Shown piece by piece: positions 1-5,881 of a stretch of 6,946 nucleotides of DNA. This DNA is from Bulleidia sp. (GTDB taxonomy: Bacteria; Bacillota_I; Bacilli_A; Erysipelotrichales; Erysipelotrichaceae). The notes under the pieces are model-generated. The model ran no database searches. It was given only the letters and a program-made list of their open reading frames with translations, and was not told the origin of the DNA. Position 1 is the first letter of the stretch; every line of letters begins with the position of its first letter. Made by a program: the position numbers and the translations under genes. The stretch is taken from contig JAEDEK010000098.1 in assembly GCA_016293365.1 (NCBI GenBank), positions 1-6,946 of the forward strand. Reading direction: 5' to 3'.

Positions 1-269
1 CGTTGTGAATTCAGTATGGCATTGAGCTCCGCATGTACGACAAAGGCATACTTTGTATCCAGCACACCACCTTCTCTTCCCCATGGGAATTCATCATCGG
101 AAACACCGCTTGGAAAGCCGTTATAACCGATGGATACAACACGGTTGTTTTCATCCACAATGACGGCACCGACCTGTGTATTCGGATCTTTGGAACGGAG
201 TCCGGAAAGATGGGCAAGGCCCATGAAGTATTCTTCCCATGTTAATACGTTATCTGTTCTTTTATTCAT
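1..269 (-). CDS. dCMP deaminase, N-terminal part (runs off left edge)
   Basis: Probable deoxycytidylate deaminase, a zinc enzyme of the cytidine deaminase fold. It converts dCMP to dUMP in the cytoplasm and so feeds thymidylate synthesis. The first 89 residues are visible. They include RSKDPNTQVGA (25-35), IGYNGFPSG (47-55), SDDEFPW (57-63) and HAELNAI (79-85). In this family the His and Glu of HAE are the zinc ligand and proton shuttle. The second zinc motif (PC..C) would lie beyond the edge. The eukaryote/ComEB-like dCMP deaminase pattern fits better than plain cytidine deaminase or tRNA adenosine deaminase, because the long insert between GYNG and HAE is typical of dCMP deaminases. The start is the ATG at 269, preceded by GAGGT at 280-276 with 6 nt spacing. 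That site includes the last two bases of the upstream rluD stop, so the genes are probably coupled. Confidence 0.9.
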   Translation of the reverse strand, partial: MNKRTDNVLTWEEYFMGLAHLSGLRSKDPNTQVGAVIVDENNRVVSIGYNGFPSGVSDDEFPWGREGGVLDTKYAFVVHAELNAILNSQ

Positions 270-275
270 TCGGAA

Positions 276-281
276 ACCTCA
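276..281 (-). promoter_or_regulatory. Ribosome binding site overlapping the rluD stop codon
   Basis: On the minus strand the rluD stop TGA (281-279) runs into GGT, giving TGAGGT. GAGGT lies 6 nt upstream of the deaminase ATG at 269. The Shine-Dalgarno site therefore shares bases with the preceding stop, which supports the 269 start and suggests translational coupling. Confidence 0.6.
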
Positions 282-1187
282 CTGCTGTGCACGCAGAATA
301 TTCAGAAGTCTGTCAAAATATTCCGGTAATGGAGCTTCAAAGCTCATCTTTCTGCCGGTACGTGGATGTTTGAGTGTCAGCCTGTAGGCATGCAGTACCT
401 GCCCCTGCGTATCCATGAGTGGACATCTGTGCCCATACTTGTCATCCCCGACAACCGGATGATTGATATATTTCATATGCACACGGATCTGATGGGTTCT
501 TCCTGTTTCCAGGGAACAGTCAAGCAGTGTATATTTTCCAAACCGTTCCTTGACGTGGAAATGCGTCTTTGCTTCTTTGGAGTTGTATTCGCTGACAGCC
601 ATCTTCTGTCTGTCCTTGCGGTCTCTGCCGATCGGTGCATCAATCAGACCTGCCTCATTGGCAATATTTCCTTCCACAAGTGCCAGATATTCTCTGTGAC
701 ATGTCTTGTTTTCAAGCTGGGAAGCAATGGAACGATGTGCTTCATCGTTCTTGCAGGCAACAATACAGCCGGTTGTCTCTTTATCAATCCGATGGACAAT
801 GCCCGGTCGGATGACACCGTTGATACCGGACAAATCGGTGCAGTGATATAACAGAGCGTTGACCAGTGTTCCATCCGGATTTCCAGGAGCAGGATGAACA
901 ACCATCCCCTTTGGTTTGTTGATAACGATGATATCTTCATCTTCGTACAGAATATCCAAAGGAATATCCTGCGGGATGATATCTGTCGGTTCATCTTCCG
1001 GTATATCACAGGTGATCACATCCCCTGCCTGTACCTTATAGGAACTCTTTTCACTCGTTCCATTGACAAAGACTTCCCCAGCCTTTGTCAGTTCCTGTAC
1101 TCTTGTGCGGGAAAGGTCTGATACGGTGGAAAGAAACTTATCCAGTCTGATTCCACTTTCTTCAGCCGTCCATTCCATATGGCTCAT
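279..1187 (-). CDS. RluD/YlyB-family ribosomal large subunit pseudouridine synthase
   Basis: Pseudouridine synthase of the RluA/RluD family, which isomerises uridines in RNA, most likely 23S rRNA. The 302-residue product has an S4 RNA-binding domain at about 13-60 (IRLDKFLS, then a VNG turn) followed by the catalytic domain. The catalytic motif VHRIDKETTG is at 131-140, with the nucleophilic Asp at 135. IINKPKG-type (VINKPKG, 88-94), GRTHQIRVH (229-237) and HPVVGDDKYG (243-252) are further family motifs. Length matches the family. The reading frame stays open up to 1250, but the ATG at 1187 is the better start: it has AGGAG at 1200-1196, overlaps the lspA stop as ATGA, and leads straight into the S4 domain. 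The lspA-rluD order matches lspA-ylyB in Bacillus subtilis. The exact target uridine cannot be told from sequence; members of the RluA/C/D group differ in target. Confidence 0.95.
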   Translation of the reverse strand: MSHMEWTAEESGIRLDKFLSTVSDLSRTRVQELTKAGEVFVNGTSEKSSYKVQAGDVITCDIPEDEPTDIIPQDIPLDILYEDEDIIVINKPKGMVVHPAPGNPDGTLVNALLYHCTDLSGINGVIRPGIVHRIDKETTGCIVACKNDEAHRSIASQLENKTCHREYLALVEGNIANEAGLIDAPIGRDRKDRQKMAVSEYNSKEAKTHFHVKERFGKYTLLDCSLETGRTHQIRVHMKYINHPVVGDDKYGHRCPLMDTQGQVLHAYRLTLKHPRTGRKMSFEAPLPEYFDRLLNILRAQQ

Positions 1188-1645
1188 ACCGCCTTCTCCT
1201 TTCTTTCTTCCAGAAATGCATCCAGAATCAGTAATCCGACACCCAGGCACAAAGCAATATCTGCGACGTTGAATACCGGAAAATCATATCCGAAAATATA
1301 AAAATTCAGAAAATCACGCACGTAGCTGAACACAAGACGATCGATGAGATTTCCAGCAGCACCGGCCATCATGAATCCAATGGATATTGTTGTGATCCGA
1401 TCGGGTCTTCTGTACATCAGATACCACAGCATGACGCCGATTGCGGCAAATGCCGCAAGAGATAACAGCAGCTGCTGTCCGGAAAGCATGGACCATGCCA
1501 TGCCTGTATTCTGTACATAAGTGATATGAAAGAAACCGGAGATGACCGGAATATCTTCAAACAGCACCATATTGGTGCTGATCAGAAACTTCGTAACCTG
1601 ATCGAGAATCAGTACAGTCACCGCAATGATCAGTGCCGCTGTCAT
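1184..1645 (-). CDS. lspA: Lipoprotein signal peptidase (signal peptidase II)
   Basis: LspA is the membrane aspartyl protease that removes the signal peptide of diacylglyceryl-modified prolipoproteins just before the lipidated Cys. The 153-residue product is of normal size and has about four hydrophobic segments (roughly 2-22, 57-77, 86-105, 127-147). Family motifs are present in order: LDQVTK (14-19), VQNTGMAW (44-51), GNLIDR (98-103) and FNVADIAL (125-132). Asp102 and Asp129 are the expected catalytic pair. The start ATG at 1645 has a strong GGGAGGG (1658-1652) with 6 nt spacing and overlaps the stop of the upstream 169-aa gene as ATGA. Its own stop overlaps the rluD start in the same way. 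Translation is therefore probably coupled along the operon. Confidence 0.97.
   Translation of the reverse strand: MTAALIIAVTVLILDQVTKFLISTNMVLFEDIPVISGFFHITYVQNTGMAWSMLSGQQLLLSLAAFAAIGVMLWYLMYRRPDRITTISIGFMMAGAAGNLIDRLVFSYVRDFLNFYIFGYDFPVFNVADIALCLGVGLLILDAFLEERKEKAV
1196..1200 (-). promoter_or_regulatory. Ribosome binding site that decides the rluD start
   Basis: AGGAG lies 8 nt upstream of the ATG at 1187, inside the end of lspA. It favours that start over an in-frame upstream extension to 1250, which would add 21 residues with no family resemblance and overlap lspA by 67 bp. Confidence 0.7.
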
Positions 1646-2151
1646 TTTCTTCCCTCCCTCTGTACAAACCTGACAAACTGTTCCAGCTGATATGGTTCAT
1701 AGACTGCCATGATCTTATCATATGCCGCATCAAAGTTTTCGGATGTATATCCTTCATCCTTTCTTTTCAATAACAGCTGCTTGAGCATGTCACTGTTTTC
1801 CTTTGAAAATGCATCCGTGCGCACTGCTGCTACAGTGCCGTCTTCATCCACCAGGACAAGTGCCCAGCTTTCAGGGATCGGTTGTGCAAGGGTTTCAAAG
1901 AAAGCATCGTCAGCATCTTTGACGCACAATGGAATATCACTTGTTTCCAGGCAGTCTTCGATTTCCAGCAGGAAACCGTCAACGCATCCCTTGGAAAAGA
2001 AAGATACACTCATCTGATTGTGCAGAGCGTTGTGACGTTCTTCCCCAACCCATACACGATCCTTGATGAAGAAATACCAGACGTGATCTATGTAATCCGT
2101 CCAGATTCCATCCATCGATTCAAATCCTATATTTTCACCTTTCTGGTACAT
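1642..2151 (-). CDS. Unrecognised 169-aa soluble protein
   Basis: I do not recognise the family. The gene is supported by GAGGT at 2164-2160 with 8 nt spacing to the ATG at 2151, by a 6-nt gap from the preceding ABC gene, and by an ATGA overlap with lspA. The product has no signal peptide or membrane segment and looks cytoplasmic and acidic overall. The N-terminal half is rich in aromatic residues (WTDYIDHVWYFFIKDRVWVG, 17-36). The middle has an alternating acidic/hydrophobic stretch (GFLLEIEDCLETSDIPL, 59-75) and a probable beta hairpin (SWALVLVDEDGTVAAVR, 95-111). The C-terminal third looks helical and charged (116-169). Only three cysteines (56, 67, 76) are present, with no CxxC pair, so it is not a DksA/TraR-like zinc finger such as YlyA, which sits near lspA in Bacillus. 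Its position between an exporter and lspA suggests co-expression but not a function. Confidence 0.8.
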   Translation of the reverse strand: MYQKGENIGFESMDGIWTDYIDHVWYFFIKDRVWVGEERHNALHNQMSVSFFSKGCVDGFLLEIEDCLETSDIPLCVKDADDAFFETLAQPIPESWALVLVDEDGTVAAVRTDAFSKENSDMLKQLLLKRKDEGYTSENFDAAYDKIMAVYEPYQLEQFVRFVQREGRK

Positions 2152-2157
2152 ATGTTT

Positions 2158-3840
2158 TTACCTCATTTCTGTCAAATTATACGGGAAACCATGCGTTTGA
2201 GCAATGCTTTGCAGATCAATGACCAGTTCATTGTGAAATACATTTCTGCGATGGGCAATGGAAATCACCGTTCTGCCCTGTGCAGCCTTCTGCAATGCGT
2301 GATTCACCATCTGTTCTGTTGCTGCATCAATCGAGGCATTCATCTCATCCATCAGAAGAATCCGTGGATTGCATACAATTGCTCTAGCAATCGATAACAG
2401 CTGCAGCTGTCCATCGGACAGTTTCAACCGATCCCTGCCTGTATCAAGACCATCGGATAAACCCGTATACCAATCATACAGCCCGACGGTATACAGAGCT
2501 GAAATCAGTGTTTCATCCTGGATGTCAGGGCGATGCAGTGTCAGTTGTACACGCAGATTGCCTTCAATCAGTGCTGTTTTCTGTTCAACAACACCGAACA
2601 GTTCTCTTCGCTGTATTTCCGATAATGCATATGGGTTCCTTCCCTCAATCAGGATCTGACCTGCCTGAGGTTCATACAGCCCTTGAATCAAAGCAAACAG
2701 TGTACTTTTCCCACTTCCGGTTCTTCCAGTCACAATGATATGCGCTCCTGCATCTACCATCAGACTGAAATCCTGAAATACAGGGTGCTCTGCTGAATAA
2801 CCGAATGATACATGACGTATTTCAATCTGATGGGTACAGGGAATAACCCCTGTATCTGAATCATTCTTCTCAGGTAAAGCCATAAAGTCATTCAGTCTGC
2901 TGAAAGCAGCCTGTGCTTCCTGGATTGCCTGAATCTCTTTTCCAAGACTTTCAATCGGATCAAAGATCTTCGTGATATATGTCATCAACGCCACACCTGT
3001 TCCAGCCGATACGCCGAATAGATCACTCATTCCCGTAAAACCGGCAATCAGACACATCATCACACCTGTCAGGATGGAAGATACAGTTACAATGACCGGT
3101 GAATATACCGCATCATAAAACGATACATGACGTAAAGCAGCATATCCCTTCTCAATGGTCCGATCGAACCTGTGTTCCATATATGGCTGTGCCTGATATG
3201 CATAGACTGTCTCATAGGTCTGCCCTGTTTCAGGAAGGATGGCTGCACTTTCACTGACTGCCTGTCTGTTTTCCTTCTGACTTTCCAGCATCTTTTTCTG
3301 AACTGTTCTTGTATAGATTGCAACAAATGGTAATACAAATAAGACAAGAAGGAAAAGGCCTCTGCTTTTCACATAAATCACAACAAGAATACCGATCAGA
3401 CTGCATGCATCCGCCACCATCGATATAATCCCGCCGGAAAATACAGTGCCGGCACTGTCCGTATCAGAAATGATGATGGAAGAAATCTCTCCCGCAGCAT
3501 GCTGATCAAAATACGAAGTATCGAGATCTTTCAGTTTCTTCAGCAAAGCCGATCGCATCTGATACAGCACATTCTGACCTGTGATGATGATTGTTCCTTC
3601 TCTGCATACTTCCAGAATACAGTTAACAGCAGATATGCAGATCCACAGGATACAAAGTCCCATCACATCCATATTTCCATCGAGAATCCGATTGATGATC
3701 TGTTCCATCAGCAATGGTGGAATCAGGCCAGCCACAATACATCCGATGATACTCAGGATCATACAGGCGGAAGTAAACGGATGAAATCGGACAGATGCCA
3801 GGATACCCTGAATCATAACACTGCGATGTTTTCTGTTCAT
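2158..3840 (-). CDS. ABC exporter half-transporter, ATPase-competent subunit
   Basis: Fused membrane domain plus nucleotide-binding domain of a type IV (multidrug/lipid/peptide-type) ABC exporter; 560 residues, a normal length. About six hydrophobic segments fall within residues 20-297, with a family-like coupling region SYFDQHAAGEISS (109-121). In the ATPase domain: Walker A GRTGSGKS at 372-379, Q-loop Gln420, signature LSDGQ at 474-478 (third residue Asp instead of Gly), Walker B ILLMDE at 494-499 with catalytic Glu499, D-loop ASID at 502-505 and switch His530. The usual TEIGE-like loop before the signature is altered (LDTGRDRLK). The start ATG at 3840 overlaps the stop of the upstream ABC gene as ATGA and has AAAGGA at 3853-3848. 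Together with that gene it should form a heterodimer in the cytoplasmic membrane, with this subunit providing the intact Walker A/B. The substrate is unknown. Confidence 0.93.
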   Translation of the reverse strand: MNRKHRSVMIQGILASVRFHPFTSACMILSIIGCIVAGLIPPLLMEQIINRILDGNMDVMGLCILWICISAVNCILEVCREGTIIITGQNVLYQMRSALLKKLKDLDTSYFDQHAAGEISSIIISDTDSAGTVFSGGIISMVADACSLIGILVVIYVKSRGLFLLVLFVLPFVAIYTRTVQKKMLESQKENRQAVSESAAILPETGQTYETVYAYQAQPYMEHRFDRTIEKGYAALRHVSFYDAVYSPVIVTVSSILTGVMMCLIAGFTGMSDLFGVSAGTGVALMTYITKIFDPIESLGKEIQAIQEAQAAFSRLNDFMALPEKNDSDTGVIPCTHQIEIRHVSFGYSAEHPVFQDFSLMVDAGAHIIVTGRTGSGKSTLFALIQGLYEPQAGQILIEGRNPYALSEIQRRELFGVVEQKTALIEGNLRVQLTLHRPDIQDETLISALYTVGLYDWYTGLSDGLDTGRDRLKLSDGQLQLLSIARAIVCNPRILLMDEMNASIDAATEQMVNHALQKAAQGRTVISIAHRRNVFHNELVIDLQSIAQTHGFPYNLTEMR

Positions 3841-5522
3841 ACTTCCGTCCTTTCACACTGCAGCTGCACAAGTGTCCGATATTCTGCATTCTCTTCCAGC
3901 AGTGATGCATGAGAGCCACAGACACACGTCCCATTCTGGATGCAGATTACCTGATCCATCAGATCAAAGCAGTCCAGACGATGGGAAAAGAGGATGATCA
4001 CACGATCCCTGTATCTGTTTTTCAGGGTCATGAGAATCTGCTGTTCCGTCTTTGTATCCACAGAAGCAAACGGATCATCCAGCACAAGTACGGATCTATC
4101 AGAATACAGAGCTCTTGCCAGAGCAGTTCTTGCCTGCTGTCCGATGGAAAGATGACACCCTGCTTCTTTTGCACTCTGGTCCGGATCAGTTTCATGATCC
4201 AGGCATACATCCTGCAATACCTCATGAATGTCACCGTCTTTTCCAAGTGTGATGTTATGATAGATCGTATCATTAAAGATCTGTGGACGGTTGGTACAAT
4301 ACGCCACATCATACATGGATAACGGACAGCCATCCGCCATCACACATCCCTGCATTTCACGGATTCCGGAAAGAATCTGCGCCAGCAGTGTCTTGCCACA
4401 GGCAACCCGACCGGTAATACCGGTAATTGTCCCCTTTTCAAAATGAAGATGGATATCATGCAATACTGGTACGGATGGATCATAATATGCCACGGGAATG
4501 GAACAGGTAACACTGCTGATATCCTGTGGGACATGTGGCTCATCCTGTATTTCATGCATCTGTTCCTTGATCCTTTTCCAGCACACAGAAGATCTTGTCA
4601 TGGAATTGAACAGTGCAGCTGATTTGGATGTTTTCAATGACACTCTTGTATAACAGCTGATATAGGCAGTCATAACAGCGATATTCCACAGTCCGCTTTC
4701 AATCCTTCTGATCCCGATGAGAAAAACAAAGATCATACCAAGCAGGCAGATTACCCGATAGAAAGGACCTATTCCCGACACAGCAAACTGCGCTTTTGAT
4801 ACAGTGGTATTCATGTGGGCAAAAGCCTTTTCTACAGTTTCATCCATGTTGCTTTCACACCCAGCACTGCGATAGGATCGGAAAGATGAAATACGATCCA
4901 CGACAAGCTGATTGGCATGATCTCGACTTTTCCTTGCCTGTACTTCCAGGGCAGTGACGGTTTTCTTCATTCTTTCCGCAAAGAAGAATGCAAGCGGTGG
5001 AAACAGACCGGCCACCAACGTCAGCTTCCAGTCATACAAGCATAAAGTCACAACATAGGAAAGCATTGCAATCCCTGTATCAAAGATTTCCGTAATGACC
5101 TTACGGATACCTTCCACGCAATCATCGACATCCTTGAGTGTACGTGAAAGCAGACCTCCCGCATTCAGATCAGCCAGATTAACAGGCGTATGAATCAGAC
5201 TGTGATATAAATCAAGTTTCATACGACGGTTGATATGATTGGCCATATACCGTACAGAAAGGCGTTTGAAAAACCTTGCCAGCTGTACGATGAACACGAC
5301 GGAAATATAAATCATGACCAGAACATACATATCCTTTTCACCAGCCTGCTGGTTCAGGATATCGGAAAGACATTGAGCAAGCTGTCCCTCAAAATATGGA
5401 AACAGAGCAATCCCGATGTTGTAGACCAGTCCTGTGACAGTAATCAGCACCACCAGTTTCCATTCCACCTGTACATAATGCATGAGTTTTCTTTTCTGAT
5501 GTGTTTTCTGCATTACTTCCAT
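3837..5522 (-). CDS. ABC exporter half-transporter, degenerate-site subunit
   Basis: Partner of the downstream ABC gene: membrane domain then ATPase domain, 561 residues if started at the ATG at 5522. Hydrophobic segments span about 21-42, 64-85, 145-183 and 255-295. ATPase motifs (numbered from 5522): Walker A GRVACGKT at 371-378, in which Ala and Cys replace the usual Gly-Ser; Q-loop Gln414; signature LSIGQ at 458-462 with Ile instead of Gly; Walker B VLVLDD at 478-483 with Asp483 in place of catalytic Glu; D-loop ASVD at 486-489; His514. Asp for Glu is typical of the non-hydrolysing site of heterodimeric exporters such as BmrCD or TM287/288. The stretch between Q-loop and signature is somewhat short. 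The start is uncertain: GTG at 5537, ATG at 5522 and ATG at 5513 are all in frame and none has a well-spaced Shine-Dalgarno site. The GTG would place coding inside a hairpin. Confidence 0.92.
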   Translation of the reverse strand: MEVMQKTHQKRKLMHYVQVEWKLVVLITVTGLVYNIGIALFPYFEGQLAQCLSDILNQQAGEKDMYVLVMIYISVVFIVQLARFFKRLSVRYMANHINRRMKLDLYHSLIHTPVNLADLNAGGLLSRTLKDVDDCVEGIRKVITEIFDTGIAMLSYVVTLCLYDWKLTLVAGLFPPLAFFFAERMKKTVTALEVQARKSRDHANQLVVDRISSFRSYRSAGCESNMDETVEKAFAHMNTTVSKAQFAVSGIGPFYRVICLLGMIFVFLIGIRRIESGLWNIAVMTAYISCYTRVSLKTSKSAALFNSMTRSSVCWKRIKEQMHEIQDEPHVPQDISSVTCSIPVAYYDPSVPVLHDIHLHFEKGTITGITGRVACGKTLLAQILSGIREMQGCVMADGCPLSMYDVAYCTNRPQIFNDTIYHNITLGKDGDIHEVLQDVCLDHETDPDQSAKEAGCHLSIGQQARTALARALYSDRSVLVLDDPFASVDTKTEQQILMTLKNRYRDRVIILFSHRLDCFDLMDQVICIQNGTCVCGSHASLLEENAEYRTLVQLQCERTEV

Positions 5523-5526
5523 TATA
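5521..5526 (-). promoter_or_regulatory. Possible -10 element (TATAAT) at the ABC operon start
   Basis: A perfect TATAAT reads leftward at 5526-5521, directly after the hairpin tail. A start point about 7 nt downstream would fall at or beside the ATG at 5513. No good -35 is seen (CACCCG at 17-bp spacing), so this may be chance in AT-rich sequence. If real, it would give the operon its own promoter and a nearly leaderless transcript. Confidence 0.25.
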
Positions 5527-5550
5527 AAGCAAAACACCCTTTGCGGGTGT
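5525..5550 (-). terminator. Intrinsic-terminator-like hairpin after the TSCPD gene
   Basis: On the minus strand ACACCC (5550-5545), loop GCAAA and GGGTGT (5539-5534) form a 6-bp stem, extendable by one G-T pair, followed directly by a T-rich tail TTTGCTTT (5533-5526). It begins 4 nt after the TGA of the TSCPD gene. The plus-strand reading has no T tract, so termination would act only leftward. The stem is short, so partial readthrough into the ABC operon is plausible. Confidence 0.55.
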
Positions 5551-5554
5551 CATG

Positions 5555-5806
5555 TCATTGCGCTTTATATGCCTTGAGTGCCTGGGCGATCTGGTCAGGG
5601 CATGATGTGGACTTAGGACCACATGTAATACCTTCCAGACGGCTGATGATTTCATTGACATTCTGTCCCTTCAGTAATGAAGAAATGCCCTTGAGATTAC
5701 CATTGCAGCCACCGATCACTTCAACAGATCTGATGATATCACCATCCAGATCAAAGATCATCTTTCTGGAGCAGACACCCTTTGGTGTATATTCAAATGT
5801 ACTCAT
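5555..5806 (-). CDS. Small TSCPD-domain protein (TIGR03905-like)
   Basis: An 83-residue protein matching, from memory, the uncharacterised TSCPD small-protein family (TIGR03905). The domain is named for its TSCPD motif, here at 67-71, and also occurs at the C-terminus of B12-dependent ribonucleotide reductases. Visible conserved points are VCSRK (11-15), GGCNGNLKG (32-40), LEGITCGPKSTSCPDQIAQAL (57-77, the core around Cys62 and Cys69). Four cysteines (12, 34, 62, 69) could bind a metal, which is an inference. As a stand-alone protein its function is not established. The start ATG at 5806 is preceded by GGGAG at about 10 nt and by an extended -10 promoter; the gene ends 4 nt before a terminator-like hairpin, so it may be mostly monocistronic. 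It is divergent from the helicase at 5882. Confidence 0.88.
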   Translation of the reverse strand: MSTFEYTPKGVCSRKMIFDLDGDIIRSVEVIGGCNGNLKGISSLLKGQNVNEIISRLEGITCGPKSTSCPDQIAQALKAYKAQ

Positions 5807-5833
5807 GTTTTCTTTTCTCCCTTTGACTTCTGC

Positions 5834-5842
5834 ATTTTATCA
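5834..5842 (-). promoter_or_regulatory. Extended -10 promoter for the TSCPD gene
   Basis: Leftward reading gives TGATAAAAT (5842-5834), an extended -10 of the TGnTAnAAT type. A T-rich, weak -35 (TTTTAT at 5862-5857) lies 17 bp upstream. The predicted start point near 5827 would give a leader of about 20 nt containing the GGGAG ribosome site. Confidence 0.45.
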
Positions 5843-5857
5843 CTTCTTTTCCAAAAA

Positions 5858-5863
5858 TAAAAT
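5858..5863 (+). promoter_or_regulatory. Possible -10 element for the helicase
   Basis: TAAAAT reads rightward at 5858-5863 in an AT-rich stretch, with only a weak TTTTAT at 17-bp spacing (5835-5840). A start point near 5870 would leave a leader of about 12 nt and would place the palindrome at 5868-5880 across the transcription start. It rests on one hexamer only. Confidence 0.25.
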
Positions 5864-5867
5864 ATAT

Positions 5868-5880
5868 GTTACCCTGTAAC
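5868..5880. promoter_or_regulatory. Small palindrome beside the helicase start
   Basis: GTTACCCTGTAAC is a perfect 5-bp inverted repeat (GTTAC/GTAAC) around a 3-bp centre, ending one base before the helicase ATG at 5882. It could be a regulator operator or a short mRNA hairpin that blocks initiation. A repeat of this size also occurs by chance, and the binding protein, if any, is unknown. Confidence 0.3.
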
Positions 5881-5881
5881 C

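Noticed and set aside
366..851. Plus-strand open frame of 161 codons
   Set aside because: It is wholly antisense to the rluD-type gene, and its composition is that of a mirrored coding strand.
1188..1250. In-frame N-terminal extension of the rluD reading frame to 1250
   Set aside because: The extra 21 residues resemble no S4-domain protein and lie inside lspA, and the ATG at 1187 has its own ribosome site and an ATGA overlap.
1882..2397. Plus-strand open frame of 171 codons
   Set aside because: It spans the antisense of two well-supported minus-strand genes and their junction, with no family resemblance.
5523..5537. GTG start at 5537 for the first ABC gene
   Set aside because: It would put the first codons inside the terminator-like hairpin, and AAAGG directly abuts the GTG with no spacing. 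The ATG at 5522 or 5513 is more likely.
5235..5879. Plus-strand open frame of 214 codons
   Set aside because: It is antisense to the first ABC gene and the TSCPD gene, both of which have clear family motifs. It has no recognisable domain and no ribosome site of note.
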